In this document: positions 1-10,287 of the stretch, piece by piece
Layout of the letters: every line of letters starts with the position of its first letter
Position numbering within the stretch: position 1 is the stretch's first letter
Assembly (NCBI GenBank): GCA_031446145.1
Contig: CP132903.1
Span: forward strand, 682,001 to 746,000
DNA length: 64,000 nucleotides
Reading direction: 5' to 3'
DNA from: Arsenophonus sp031446145
GTDB lineage: Bacteria; Pseudomonadota; Gammaproteobacteria; Enterobacterales; Enterobacteriaceae
Made by a program: the position numbers and the translations under genes
The notes under the pieces: model-generated
The model's input: only the letters and a program-made list of their open reading frames with translations
The model's database searches: none
Told to the model about the DNA's origin: nothing

Positions 1-1984
1 TTTGTTTTTTTATAAAAAATTTACTTTTTAATTTAATATATAACCCCGTATGCTGTTTTTAAAAATATTTTTTATATATTTTATTACAATTTTAAAAATA
101 AGTTTTATTGTTAAACGACATAAATAATTAATGTTTTATATGAGATATTTTTTGGTATCTGTATATATTCATAATTAAAAAAATATAAACTTATTGAATA
201 TTAAAAAATTTATAATAATTAATCATTTTAACTTTTTTATTGAAGAAAATATTATTTTAAAAAATGCAATTATATTATTTACTAATAATTAAGTTTTTTA
301 AATAATTATATATTTATAATAATGCGTGTTACAATCACATTATTTGCATAAAAATATATAAAGTAAAAGTAAATATTATTTTTATAAAATTAATAGATAT
401 TATAGTTATTTTTATTCACTACAGAGTTTTTGGTAAATAATTACTATATAAAATTATTTTGTTATATTTTTTCTGAGATTTTAATTAACTGTTATTTTTT
501 AATTAATATTTTAAAATTAAAATATTATAAAATGTTTTTTAATTTCAAGTTAAAAAATATTCATATATCATATAATAAAAATGTAAATTTTTCAAAAATT
601 TTAAAAATTAGTAAAAATTATTTACCGAATACATATTTTTATTTTTTCTAAAAATTGTATTAAAATATCTATTTTGTGTTTTTTATATTTTATATATTTT
701 GATACATTTATTTTATTGAATTATAATATTTTTTAATACAATTATAGTTGAATTTATTATGATTAAAAGTAATATCGATATGATAATTGAAAATTTTGTA
801 TTTTTGATATTAGAAAATGATAGTTTGCATGACATTTTATTTAATCTTTATATATAGCATTAAATATATAATATAAAAACTTTTATCTTTTAATTCCAGA
901 TAATAATCATTATATAAGAAATATAATAAATTATTAGTTATGTTTATTATCAAAATTTCTGTATAAAAAAATTGAAATTTAGTATGCATTTTTTTACAAT
1001 TTCTGTATATATTTTTCTATATTTGTTTAATTTTTATAGAAATTTTTTAATGTAGTATTTAAATTAAGATCGAACATATAATATTTTTATAAGCTCATAA
1101 ATTTTTTGATATTTACATTATTTAATTTCTTATTTTTTATAGTTTTTCTAAATTTAAAAAACATCAAAAATTTTTTATTTTAAATCCTTTAAAGCATATA
1201 TTTATTATTTATAATTATAAAAAATAATTTAAAATAATATACAATATTTAAAAAATTTATATTAAATGTTGATCATGTAAGATAAATAAAATAATTTTTT
1301 TTAAAAAAATTTTGTGTTCTTTTTTTTAAAAACTAAAAATTTTATTTTAAATTAATACTTAATTTTATGTTTAATCAATAAGATAAAAAAATACTTTTAA
1401 TGTTTCTTTAATTGTTATGATATATTTAAATTTAATATTTCAAAAACATATAAGTTAAATATAATTATTTTTTTGCATAAATAGTTCTAATATTCATCAA
1501 AAATAAAACAAAAAAATCGTATTTTTTCATATTAAAAGGAAAATATACACTCTAAATAATTATTAATACAAATATAATGTTCATGTTCTATTTAGCATAA
1601 TAACGTATAGTTATTATATAAAATTTTAGATTTGGTATAGGTTAATGATTTTGTAAAAAATTTTGCATTCTTTATTAAGGTAATATAAAGAATATATTTA
1701 GATCATTAAAAAACGTAATTCTTGTAGTTTTTAGTTAGTTTTATATAAATATATTTCTCATATTTTGTATCCTATAAGTATAAGCAATTTTTATTAAAAA
1801 TAGTGATAGTAGTAAAATTTAATTACTATTATAAATTTTTTTCTTTTTTAAAGAATGTTACATTTTTATGTATTAAAATTTAACTTAAATAAAATAATTA
1901 ACTTTTACTAAAATAAAATTTATCGTACATGCGCAGTATATTTATGATTTAATTATTTAAAAAAAATTATGAGGTATAAATAAG
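1..1984. other. AT-rich spacer with no supported gene
   Basis: Nearly 2 kb of extremely AT-rich sequence. The only reading frame of any length (about 430-651, TTG start) translates to a low-complexity Asn/Lys/Phe/Ile/Tyr string with no recognisable family and no ribosome-binding site, so it is not called. No tRNA-like T-arm, DnaA-box cluster, long repeat or transposase remnant was seen. The region looks like decayed DNA upstream of the exporter gene. Confidence 0.6.
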
Positions 1985-2605
1985 ATGAATATTGATATTT
2001 GGTTAGTTTTTTTAGGTGGTGTTTTGCTAAGTGCTGTTTTACCAGGTGCAGGTGCTATTATGACAATCAATCATGCATTTCAATGGGGATGGCGTAAAAC
2101 ATTACCGCTTATTATTGGTCAAGAAACAGCTTTAGGTTTAATGGTACCTATTGTTGCACTTAGTATTGAGGTGCTTAGAACTTCAACTGTAGCTTGGTTT
2201 TTATTGAAGATAATTGGAATATTTTGGTTATTTTTTCTTGCATACAAAACTTGGAGAGCACCGGTGATAACAAATATTAATGATGTTGTAATCTTAACAA
2301 GCGGTATGAAACGATTTTTCTGTGGTTTTTTAACAGATATTACAAATGCTAAAACTTTAGCTTTTTTAGTAGCTATACTTCCTATTTTTATTAATCCTAC
2401 ACAATCTTTAATTTTACAAATAGGAATAATGACTTTGACAATGGTTGTTATTGATGCATTTATGATGTCACTATATGCTTTTATTGCAAGTTGGTTACGT
2501 CCTTTTTTTCAGTCATCACGTATATTAAAACAGCAAAATTATGTTTTTGCTAGTTTTTTAGTATTAATAGCTATAAGTATTTGTTTTATTAAAGATACGT
2601 TTTAG
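1985..2605 (+). CDS. RhtB/LysE-family amino-acid exporter
   Basis: A 206-residue, very hydrophobic inner-membrane protein with about five or six membrane segments, the usual size for the LysE/RhtB superfamily of amino-acid exporters. Family marks visible: an N-terminal LLSAVLPGAGAI segment (about residues 14-25), LLKIIGIFWLFFLAYKTWRA at the third helix, and a D-I-T-N-A-K loop followed by FLVAILPIFINP, matching the NPK-type loop of RhtB. By eye it resembles RhtB (homoserine/homoserine-lactone efflux) more than ArgO, but the substrate cannot be read from sequence. The ATG has a good GAGGT site at 1971-1975. It stands alone between two long empty spacers, so no operon partner helps. Confidence 0.8.
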   Translation: MNIDIWLVFLGGVLLSAVLPGAGAIMTINHAFQWGWRKTLPLIIGQETALGLMVPIVALSIEVLRTSTVAWFLLKIIGIFWLFFLAYKTWRAPVITNINDVVILTSGMKRFFCGFLTDITNAKTLAFLVAILPIFINPTQSLILQIGIMTLTMVVIDAFMMSLYAFIASWLRPFFQSSRILKQQNYVFASFLVLIAISICFIKDTF

Positions 2606-3383
2606 TTTATAAAAAAATAATGAAATTTAAATTATTGTTTATGAATTTTTTTAAAGATTTAAATGTAATTTAATAAACTATATTTAATACATTACATAAA
2701 AAAATATTATTCAAAATATTAATTTTGATTTTTAGATATTTTTATATTTCTTGCAACAAAAAAAATATACTATTTTTATATATTAAGAGTTTAAATTTTC
2801 TTTGTAAGTGCAAGAATTTTCAGAAAAATTAGTATTATTTTTGGTGCATTTAAATTTCTTTATTATAATTTAACAATAAAAAAATAGATTCCATAAAATA
2901 TTTAATAAAAAATTAATTTATAAATTATTTTGTATAGTTATTTAACTAATATATCAAAATTAACAGGTTTTATAAGTTTATTCTGGAAAAATTTCCTGTA
3001 TTGCAAAATTTTTGCTGCATTTATAGTGCGGTTCGTAGAATATTTTGAAAAATATAGCTCTATCATGAACTATATTTTTTACTGTTTTTTAAAATTGAAG
3101 AATTTCTCTTTTTTATAACTGTATAGAAAAAATCTATGTTTTATAGTATTTCCATTGAATGGCAGATGTTACTTAACTTTATAAATATCTTCAATTAATT
3201 TATAGAATCTTTTAATGTATTTTTCAAATACTATATTAAAACATATTTAAAAAATATGATTTCTAAATGATATTTGTCAGTAGTATATATTTTATGTTAA
3301 AATCATGCTGTAATAATTTTAATACTTTTTTATAAAGTACATGTATATGATATTTTTGAATATGATGTCTAGATCATTTTTGT
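2606..3383. other. AT-rich spacer, no supported gene
   Basis: About 780 bases without a convincing gene. A short TTG-started frame near 2930-3118 is hydrophobic/aromatic low complexity with no family resemblance and is not called. No terminator with a G+C-rich stem is visible downstream of the exporter. Confidence 0.55.
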
Positions 3384-3818
3384 TTATTTATGGGTACGTG
3401 TGATAGGTAAATGGTTATTAGACCAGTTTATGATGCCATTTTGTAGAATAAAAACACGTTCAAAACCATATTGTATAAATTGTTCAGCTGCTTTATAGGA
3501 TTCAATTTCATTCTCTGAAACAATAATGATCGGGTGCGTTTTGTTTTTATTAAAAGTTCTAATGTTCTTTTTTAGATCTGAGAAATTTAAATTGATTGAA
3601 TTAATAATATGTTCTTTATCGAAATTATTACGTGTACGTACATCAATAATTATCCCTTGCTCTTTGTTAATTAATTGTATAGTTTTAGTACAGTTAATTT
3701 TTTTTATTTTTGAAAATAAACATTGAAAGGTTAAAATAATGACAGATATTAATAAAGTTATCCATAGTAAAGTTAATATTGGATGGCGTAAAATAAATTG
3801 TGTGATTTCTTGTATCAT
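3384..3818 (-). CDS. yibN: YibN, membrane-anchored rhodanese-like protein
   Basis: 144 residues, as E. coli YibN (about 143). An N-terminal membrane anchor (about residues 12-33, PILTLLWITLLISVIILTF) is followed by a single rhodanese domain: IIDVRTRNNFDKEHIINSIN in the middle and the closing GFERVFILQNGIINW. In E. coli the gene lies next to grxC-secB, upstream of the hldD cluster, and here it also precedes hldD on the opposite strand. The active-site loop carries no cysteine: where active rhodaneses have Cys this protein has Ser (in SENEIESYKAAEQF). The only two Cys residues are near the membrane segment. Sulfurtransferase activity is therefore unlikely; a structural or binding role is inference. 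Confidence 0.85.
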   Translation of the reverse strand: MIQEITQFILRHPILTLLWITLLISVIILTFQCLFSKIKKINCTKTIQLINKEQGIIIDVRTRNNFDKEHIINSINLNFSDLKKNIRTFNKNKTHPIIIVSENEIESYKAAEQFIQYGFERVFILQNGIINWSNNHLPITRTHK

Positions 3819-5200
3819 TTAGATGAAAGACTGATAATTAATAAAAAATGTATTTTCATTCGAAGTATAATCTTTATCATTCTATAAATATAATTAGTCT
3901 AAATAAATTAGTATATTTTTTATGTAAACAACTAAATATAAAATATTATTTTTATTAAAAATGATTTAACTATTGATTACTTAATACAATAACATAATAA
4001 AACTATTAAAAACAAATTATTTTTAATTATAGTATAGAAAAATAGTATTTTTTATGGTTTTAATAATTTTTTTATATTATAAAAAATAGTTTTTAGTGTT
4101 TTTATTTTTATATTTAGTATTACGATTTATTTCATAAATAATAAATTAAAATTAAAATTTTCTTAAACATACTAAAATAAATATTAAACAAGAAAAAACT
4201 AAAAAATATTTATTTTATAAATTTTAAAATTTAGTTATTTTGAACAATAATCATATAAAAACTAATTGACTATTGAAATAAAATAAAAATTGGATGTAAA
4301 TCAAATAAAATATTTAAAAAAAATTATTTTATTACACGAAAAATAATATTTTAGAGTATTTTCATAAAAAGATATTAAAGTTTTGATTGCGGGGATAGAT
4401 CAGGTTAAAAGAAAAATTCTATTTTAGAATACTATCTTTATTTGAATTAATGTGAAGAAAAGTATTATTTAATCAAAAGCAATAATGGAAATTTTTAAAA
4501 AATTAAAAATATTTATTTTAAAATAATTTCCTTCTTTAAGAAAACAGCGAGATTTCGAAAAAAATTAAAAAGAATATTTTTCTTTTTTAATTAAACTTAC
4601 AAAGAATATAAATAGTGTAGAGATAAATATAATAACATATTTTTATTTAAAAAACTTATTAAAGTACACAAAAATACAATATAGAAAAAAGATAAAACAT
4701 AGTATCAAAAATATTACAAAGTTCATCATTTAACAAATAATGAATTATTTTTATTAGAATTTGTTAAAAGTTTAGGAAATTTTTTGATAAAAATTTTTAA
4801 TTAGTTCATAAAATAATAAAGTTTATTAGATAATAATATTTTTGATAATTTATAAAATTAGTATTGTTTTAATAGTATATCATTAAATATATGATATTAT
4901 TGAAGAATCAATATATCATATTTTTTATATATTTGTTTTTTAGTAAATTATATTTAATATTATTTCTTTAAAAAGAATATTTTAAAAAATAATTTTTGTA
5001 TTTTTTTATCTATTTATAACGATAAAGGAAAAATTTCTTTATTTTTTTGGTATTTTAAAAAAAATAAAGAATAGAATTATTAGTTAGTTTTTATGCAATA
5101 AAAATTGTACATTTAATATTAGAAAATATATGATATTATATGCATATTTTTAAACTATTATTACCAATAAAAATTAGATTCATGAATAGAGCGTAAAAAA
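3819..5200. other. Long AT-rich spacer upstream of hldD
   Basis: Almost 1.4 kb with no gene. It contains one locally G+C-richer patch, GCGGGGATAGATCAGGTT at 4389-4406, followed by complementary short stems (see findings). Otherwise only A/T runs. No ribosome-binding site precedes hldD, whose ATG follows GAGCGTAAAAAA. Confidence 0.55.
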
Positions 5201-6145
5201 ATGATTATAGTTACTGGTGGAGCTGGTTTTATTGGCAGCAATATTATTAAAGGACTTAATCATAAAGGATATACAGATATTCTTGTCGTTGATGATCTTA
5301 AAAATGGTTATAAATTTAATAATTTAGTAAATTTAAAGATTCTTGATTATTTTGATAAAAAAAATTTTTTATCTGCTATTATGAATAATAGTCATATTGG
5401 AAATGTTGATGTGGTTTTTCATCAAGGTGCTTGTTCATCTACAACAGAATGGAATGGACAATATATGATGAATAATAATTATGAATATTCAAAAAAAATA
5501 CTTCATTATTGTATTGCAAGAAATATTAATTTTTTATACGCCTCATCTGCTGCTATTTATGGAATAAATAATAAATATTGTATTGAAGAATTGCAATACG
5601 AAAAACCATTAAATATATATGGTTATTCTAAGTTTTTGTTTGATCAATATGTTAGAAAAATATTACCAAAAATTACTTCACAAGTATGTGGATTACGTTA
5701 CTTTAACGTTTATGGACCAGGAGAAAGTTATAAAAATAATATGGCAAGTGTCATATTTCATTGGAATAATCAAATTAATCAAGGATTGAATTTAAGACTT
5801 TTTCAAGGTAGCAAAAAATTTAAACGAGATTTTATTCATATAAATGATATTGTTACTTTAAATTTATGGTTTTTAGAAAATAAAATTTCCGGTATTTTTA
5901 ATTGTGGAACAGGTAAAGCTGAGTCTTTTCAAAAAATAGCAGATATCGTGGTTGATTTTCATAAAAAGAATCATTCTATATTAGAATATATTTCTTTTCC
6001 TAATAATTTAAAAACATTTTATCAGATCTTTACAGAAGCTAATTTAGATAAATTACGAGCAGTTGGTTATAATAAATCATTTAAACCAGTTATAGAAGGA
6101 GTCATTGAATATATGCAATTTTTAAATAGCAATCATTTATATTAA
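5201..6145 (+). CDS. hldD: ADP-L-glycero-D-manno-heptose 6-epimerase
   Basis: 314 residues (E. coli HldD 310). Converts ADP-D-glycero-D-manno-heptose to the L-glycero form, the activated heptose used by WaaC and WaaF for the inner LPS core; cytoplasmic, NADP-dependent. Extended short-chain dehydrogenase signature: GGAGFIGSN at residues 6-14 for nucleotide binding, SSAA at about 115-118, and the catalytic Y140-GYS-K144 pair, followed by RYFNVYGP. First gene of an hldD-waaF-waaC run; waaF begins 13 bases after the stop. The order matches enterobacterial LPS core loci. Product and start are clear. Confidence 0.96.
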   Translation: MIIVTGGAGFIGSNIIKGLNHKGYTDILVVDDLKNGYKFNNLVNLKILDYFDKKNFLSAIMNNSHIGNVDVVFHQGACSSTTEWNGQYMMNNNYEYSKKILHYCIARNINFLYASSAAIYGINNKYCIEELQYEKPLNIYGYSKFLFDQYVRKILPKITSQVCGLRYFNVYGPGESYKNNMASVIFHWNNQINQGLNLRLFQGSKKFKRDFIHINDIVTLNLWFLENKISGIFNCGTGKAESFQKIADIVVDFHKKNHSILEYISFPNNLKTFYQIFTEANLDKLRAVGYNKSFKPVIEGVIEYMQFLNSNHLY

Positions 6146-6158
6146 ATAATATAACAAT

Positions 6159-7199
6159 ATGAAGATAGTGGTAATTGCTCCTACTTGGGTGGGAGATATG
6201 ATGATGACTCAAAGTCTTCTTCGTACTTTAAAAGTATTATATCCAAACATTATCATTGACGTTATGGCTTCTAATTGGTGTTACGGGTTATTAAAAAAAA
6301 TGCCAGAAGTACATAATTCTATATTGATTCCCCTAAATCAGGGCTCTTTAGCATTTTTTCAACGTCATAAAATCGGTATTAATTTACGTCACAAGAAGTA
6401 TGATAAAGCTTATATATTGCCAAATTCTTTTAAATCTGCATTAATACCTTTTTTTGCTAATATTCCGTTACGTATAGGATGGTGTGGTGAAAATCGCTAT
6501 GGGTTAATTAATGATATGCGTTTATTAAATAGCACTGCATTTCCCCAAATGGTTCAACGTTATGTTGCTTTAGCTTATCCAAAAGCTTTAGTAAACAATG
6601 CGAATTCTATTCCCAAACCTATTTTATGGCCTCAAATATCAGTTTCTGATTCTGAAAAAATAAAGACTAAAAAAATATTTTATGTTTCCAAAAAGTTACC
6701 AATTATAGGTATTTGCCCGGGTTCTGCATCTGGATTTGCAAAATGTTGGCCATATTATCATTATGCTAAATTAACAGAATTGTTGTTTAGTATTTATGGT
6801 TATCAAGTTTTGATATTTGGCTCCAAACAAGATTACGATGTTAGTTATGCAATTTGGAAATCACTATCGTTAAATTGTCAATACCATTGTCTCAATTTAG
6901 TTGGTAAAACAACTCTAAATGAGGCAGCTAATTTGTTGGCATCTTGCGCTGCTGTTGTTACGAATGATTCTGGTTTAATGCATATAGCAGCAGCATTAAA
7001 TATACCTATTATTGCACTCTATGGACCTACAAATCCTAATTTTACACCGCCTCTATCAAATAAAGTTAAAATTATCCATATAGCAATTAATGATGATAAA
7101 ACATGCATAGTCAATAGAAATAATACTTATCATAAAAGTTTGATTGATATAAAACCTCTACAAGTTATAAATGAATTGATTCATTTATTAGAATTATAG
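6159..7199 (+). CDS. waaF: LPS heptosyltransferase II
   Basis: 346 residues (E. coli WaaF 348), a GT9 glycosyltransferase adding the second L,D-heptose to the inner core at the cytoplasmic face of the inner membrane. Visible: the N-terminal MKIVVIAPTWVGDMMMTQSL typical of WaaF, GICPGSASGFAKCWP in the donor-binding half, and VTNDSGLMHIAAALNIPIIA followed by LYGPTNPNFTPP near the C terminus. Middle gene of the hldD-waaF-waaC operon. No Shine-Dalgarno precedes the ATG, so translation may depend on coupling to hldD 13 bases upstream (inference). Confidence 0.96.
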   Translation: MKIVVIAPTWVGDMMMTQSLLRTLKVLYPNIIIDVMASNWCYGLLKKMPEVHNSILIPLNQGSLAFFQRHKIGINLRHKKYDKAYILPNSFKSALIPFFANIPLRIGWCGENRYGLINDMRLLNSTAFPQMVQRYVALAYPKALVNNANSIPKPILWPQISVSDSEKIKTKKIFYVSKKLPIIGICPGSASGFAKCWPYYHYAKLTELLFSIYGYQVLIFGSKQDYDVSYAIWKSLSLNCQYHCLNLVGKTTLNEAANLLASCAAVVTNDSGLMHIAAALNIPIIALYGPTNPNFTPPLSNKVKIIHIAINDDKTCIVNRNNTYHKSLIDIKPLQVINELIHLLEL

Positions 7200-7212
7200 A
7201 ACTGTAATAATA

Positions 7213-8183
7213 ATGAAAGTATTAATTATAAAAACATCATCAATGGGTGATATATTAAATGCTTTGCCTGCTTTAACAGATGCAATAATGCATTACCCAA
7301 ACATTCAATTTGATTGGGTTGTAGAAGAAAAATTTTCTGAAATTCCGAGTTGGCATTATGCTGTAAAAGAAGTAATTCCAATAGCCATTCGGCGTTGGAG
7401 GAAAAGTTGGTTCATAAAATCTACACGTGAAGAAAAAAAAAATTTTATTCTCAATTACGATTGAAGAAATATGATGCAGTAATTGATGCACAAGGGTTGT
7501 TTAAAAGTGCTTTTTTTATTACGCGTTATGCGCGTGGCGCCAGTCACGGTTATGATTGGTATAGTGCTAAAGAACCAATTGCAAGTATATTTTATGATTA
7601 TTCTTATAGCATAAACAAAAAGCAACATGCTGTAGAACGCATTCGCGAATTATTTGTAGATAGTTTGCATTATAAAAAATCGATGATGGTTGCAGATTAT
7701 GGTATTCTAAAATACTTTTCTTCAAGATTTTTATCAAATAAAATAAAACCCTATGTTATTTTTTTTCATGGAACTACAAGTAATAAAAAACATTGGCCTG
7801 AATTTTATTGGCGTGAATTGTTAATTGCTTTAAAAAATAAAGGATTAATTGTTAAATTGCCATGGATTTCTGGTATAGAATACAAACGTGTTACCAGATT
7901 AGCTAAAGATTTGAACCATGTTGAAATATTGCCTAAACTTTCATTGAAAGAGATAGCTTATCAAATTATAATGGCTAGTGCTATTGTATCTGTTGATACA
8001 GGCTTAAGTCACTTAACTGCCGCTTTAGGTAAACCCAATATTATTCTTTATGGTCCTACAGACCCAAAATTAGTAGGTGGATATGGTAAGGGACAAGAAA
8101 TAATCATTGCAAAAAATTTTGATATGGCAACAATTAAACCAAATACAATATATAAACGATTGTTATTAAAAATAGATAGTTAA
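7213..8183 (+). pseudogene. waaC: LPS heptosyltransferase I, interrupted by a frameshift in an A10 tract
   Basis: Two consecutive frames together make a full WaaC (about 322 residues; E. coli 319), which adds the first L,D-heptose to Kdo2-lipid A. The first frame (7213-7464) encodes MKVLIIKTSSMGDILNALPA through about residue 83, then stops. The second, read one base back and open to 8183, continues the homology with YDAVIDAQGL and VDTGLSHLTAALGKPN plus LYGPTDPKLVGGYGKGQE. The break falls at a run of ten A (7433-7442); one extra A would restore a single frame (K-F-Y-S-Q-L-R-L-K-K-Y-D-A-V). Every other family landmark is intact, so the lesion is either recent, rescued by transcriptional slippage, or a sequencing error. 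Downstream of waaF; ends convergently 34 bases from waaA. Confidence 0.9.
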
Positions 8184-8217
8184 TCTAAGAAAGTATATTT
8201 AATTTGATAAAAATATT

Positions 8218-9495
8218 TTATTTTTTTGTTTTAATGTATGGTTTAAGTAATTTTATTAATTTTTCGGATACACCTTGATTTTTATATAAAATTTCTGCTG
8301 CTTGATGTCCATGATATAAACGAGCATTTTTATTTTTAAGTAAATTAGAAATTGTTACTATTAAGGATCGAGTATTATTAACAGTAATTAAGCCATTTAG
8401 TTTTTTTAAACTATTGCATATATCTTTAAAATTAAAAGTATAAGGTCCCATTAAAATAGGGATAGCGTGTATTGCAGCTTCTAAGGGATTATGACCTCCA
8501 TGTTTCACTAAACTACCCCCAATAAATGCTAAATCAGCAACACCATACAGCAACATTAATTCACCCATAGTATCACCAATAATAACTTGTGTATTTGCGT
8601 CAGGTACAGAATTTTTGCTTCTTGAAATATAGTGTAGTTTAGATTTTTTTGTTAATTCTTTTGAATGTTTGAAACGTTCAGGATGACGTGGGACAAGAAT
8701 AAGTAATAAATTAGGAAATTCTTTTAATAGTTGAGTATGTGTTTCTAATATAATAGATTCTTCACCTTTGTGTGTACTGCTTGCAATCCACACTTGACGT
8801 TGTAGTAGTGCCCACTCTCGACGTAGAGTTATAGTTTTTATTGCTAATTCTGGTGTGATATGAATATCAAATTTCAAATTACCTATAACAAATAATTTTT
8901 TTCTTGGTAAACCTAATTGTATGAAACGTTCTCCATCTTCTTTATTTTGCACTGCTATTAAAGTAATTTTTTGTAATAATATTTTTATAAAACAACCTAA
9001 TTTTTGATAATTTGTAGCTGATTTTTCAGACATACGTGCATTAGCAATAATTAATGGGATTTTTCTTTGTCTTAATTTTATAATAAGATTAGGCCATAAT
9101 TCTTTTTCCATAATAATAGTTAATTGAGGATTTACTTGATTAATAAAACGGACTACTGAACCGATTAAATCATATGGTAAATATACATGATATACATTAT
9201 TACCAAATTCAGATAATACTCTTTCTGAACCAGTTGGAGTCATAGTTGTGATAGTAATAGGTAGGTCCGGGTAATGATGTCGTAATGCTTTTACTAATGG
9301 AAAGGCTGCTAATGTTTCACCTACAGAAACAGAATGTAATAATATACCTCCTGGTATAACTTTACCATTACAAAAACCATATCGTTCATTCCATCTCTTA
9401 AGATAAGCTGGGTATTTGTAAGCATTCCATAATAAACGGAATAAAATGATAGGTTGTATAAGATATATGAGTATTTGATATAAAAAAAATAACAT
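8218..9495 (-). CDS. waaA: Kdo transferase (3-deoxy-D-manno-octulosonic acid transferase)
   Basis: 425 residues, equal to E. coli WaaA (KdtA). Transfers two Kdo residues from CMP-Kdo to lipid IVA, the essential first step of core assembly; membrane-anchored. N-terminal membrane segment (about residues 1-20) then the GT30 domain: GGILLHSVSVGE (about 49-60), TITTMTPTGSERV, MEKELWPNLI, and the C-terminal PRHPERF and FIGGSLVKHGGHNPLEAA. It converges on waaC and lies head to head with coaD, whereas in E. coli waaA and coaD are co-directional, so the locus has been rearranged. Confidence 0.96.
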   Translation of the reverse strand: MLFFLYQILIYLIQPIILFRLLWNAYKYPAYLKRWNERYGFCNGKVIPGGILLHSVSVGETLAAFPLVKALRHHYPDLPITITTMTPTGSERVLSEFGNNVYHVYLPYDLIGSVVRFINQVNPQLTIIMEKELWPNLIIKLRQRKIPLIIANARMSEKSATNYQKLGCFIKILLQKITLIAVQNKEDGERFIQLGLPRKKLFVIGNLKFDIHITPELAIKTITLRREWALLQRQVWIASSTHKGEESIILETHTQLLKEFPNLLLILVPRHPERFKHSKELTKKSKLHYISRSKNSVPDANTQVIIGDTMGELMLLYGVADLAFIGGSLVKHGGHNPLEAAIHAIPILMGPYTFNFKDICNSLKKLNGLITVNNTRSLIVTISNLLKNKNARLYHGHQAAEILYKNQGVSEKLIKLLKPYIKTKK

Positions 9496-9798
9496 GTTAT
9501 TTAATATTAATTAATGTATATTAAAAATGATATAGTATATCATGGATAAAAATATAATTAGCATTTCTAAAAATTCTCTATATTTTAAGTTATTTTTAAT
9601 TTTTTTTATATACTATTAGCATAATAAATCTAATTTATTTATAAATGAAAATGTTATATTTTTTATTATATTAAAAAGGTATTTATATATGTATTACATT
9701 AGAAATTTATTTATATGTCTATAATTCTTTATCTTTATTGAGATAATATAATAACGTTCCACTTATTATTTTAACTGATTGTAATGAATAATAATTGT
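9496..9798. other. Divergent spacer between waaA and coaD
   Basis: About 300 bases that must hold the promoters of both waaA (minus) and coaD (plus). The sequence is too A+T-rich to single out a -35/-10 pair with confidence. Nothing else was recognised. Confidence 0.4.
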
Positions 9799-10287
9799 AT
9801 GAAAAAAAAAGCAATTTATCCTGGTAGCTTTGATCCTATAACTTATGGGCATTTAGATATTATAGAGAGATCTGCATTAATTTTTGAAGAGGTAATTTTA
9901 GGGATTACTGATAACTCAAATAAAAATTTAATGTTTACGCTAGATGAACGTCTTGCATTTGCTAAAGAACAAACAAAGCATTTAATAAATGTTGAAGTAA
10001 AAGGTTTTTCTGGACTTACAGTTAATTTTAGTCGTACAAATAAAGTTAATATTCTAATTAGAAGTGTACGTTCTGCATTAGATTTAGAATATGAATTTCA
10101 GTTAGCTCATATGAATTGTCATCTTATGCCTGGTTTGGAAACAATTTTTTTGTTATCTTCTGTTGAATTATCTTTTATTTCTTCTGCTTTAATTAAAAAT
10201 GTTGCACAAAATGGTGGTGATATTTCATCTTTTTTACCAAGTTCTATAGCTCGAGCGATATTACGAAAAATTAATAAAGGAAATTAA
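9799..10287 (+). CDS. coaD: Phosphopantetheine adenylyltransferase
   Basis: Catalyses the fourth step of coenzyme A synthesis, 4'-phosphopantetheine plus ATP to dephospho-CoA. The nucleotidyltransferase motif T-Y-G-H follows KKKAIYPGSFDPITYGH at the start, and the C-terminal signature EL-SFISSALIKNVA corresponds to the ISSTLIKEVA motif. From the ATG at 9799 the protein is 162 residues (E. coli 159), starting MKKKAIYPGS; an ATG five codons upstream (9784) is open but would extend past the family start. Neighbour of the LPS genes as in enterobacteria, although waaA has been inverted relative to it. Confidence 0.95.
   Translation: MKKKAIYPGSFDPITYGHLDIIERSALIFEEVILGITDNSNKNLMFTLDERLAFAKEQTKHLINVEVKGFSGLTVNFSRTNKVNILIRSVRSALDLEYEFQLAHMNCHLMPGLETIFLLSSVELSFISSALIKNVAQNGGDISSFLPSSIARAILRKINKGN

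Noticed and set aside
430..651. 73-codon open frame with a TTG start
   Set aside because: Low-complexity Asn/Lys/Phe/Ile/Tyr product, no ribosome-binding site, no family resemblance; such frames are expected by chance here because the DNA is so AT-rich.
2930..3118. 62-codon hydrophobic open frame
   Set aside because: TTG start, no ribosome-binding site, no recognisable motif; could be chance.
4385..4412. GCGGGGATAGATCAGG as a tRNA or RNase P RNA fragment
   Set aside because: It slightly resembles initiator-tRNA and M1 RNA segments, but no T-arm, anticodon arm or RNase P core sequences follow. Kept only as a low-interest structured patch.
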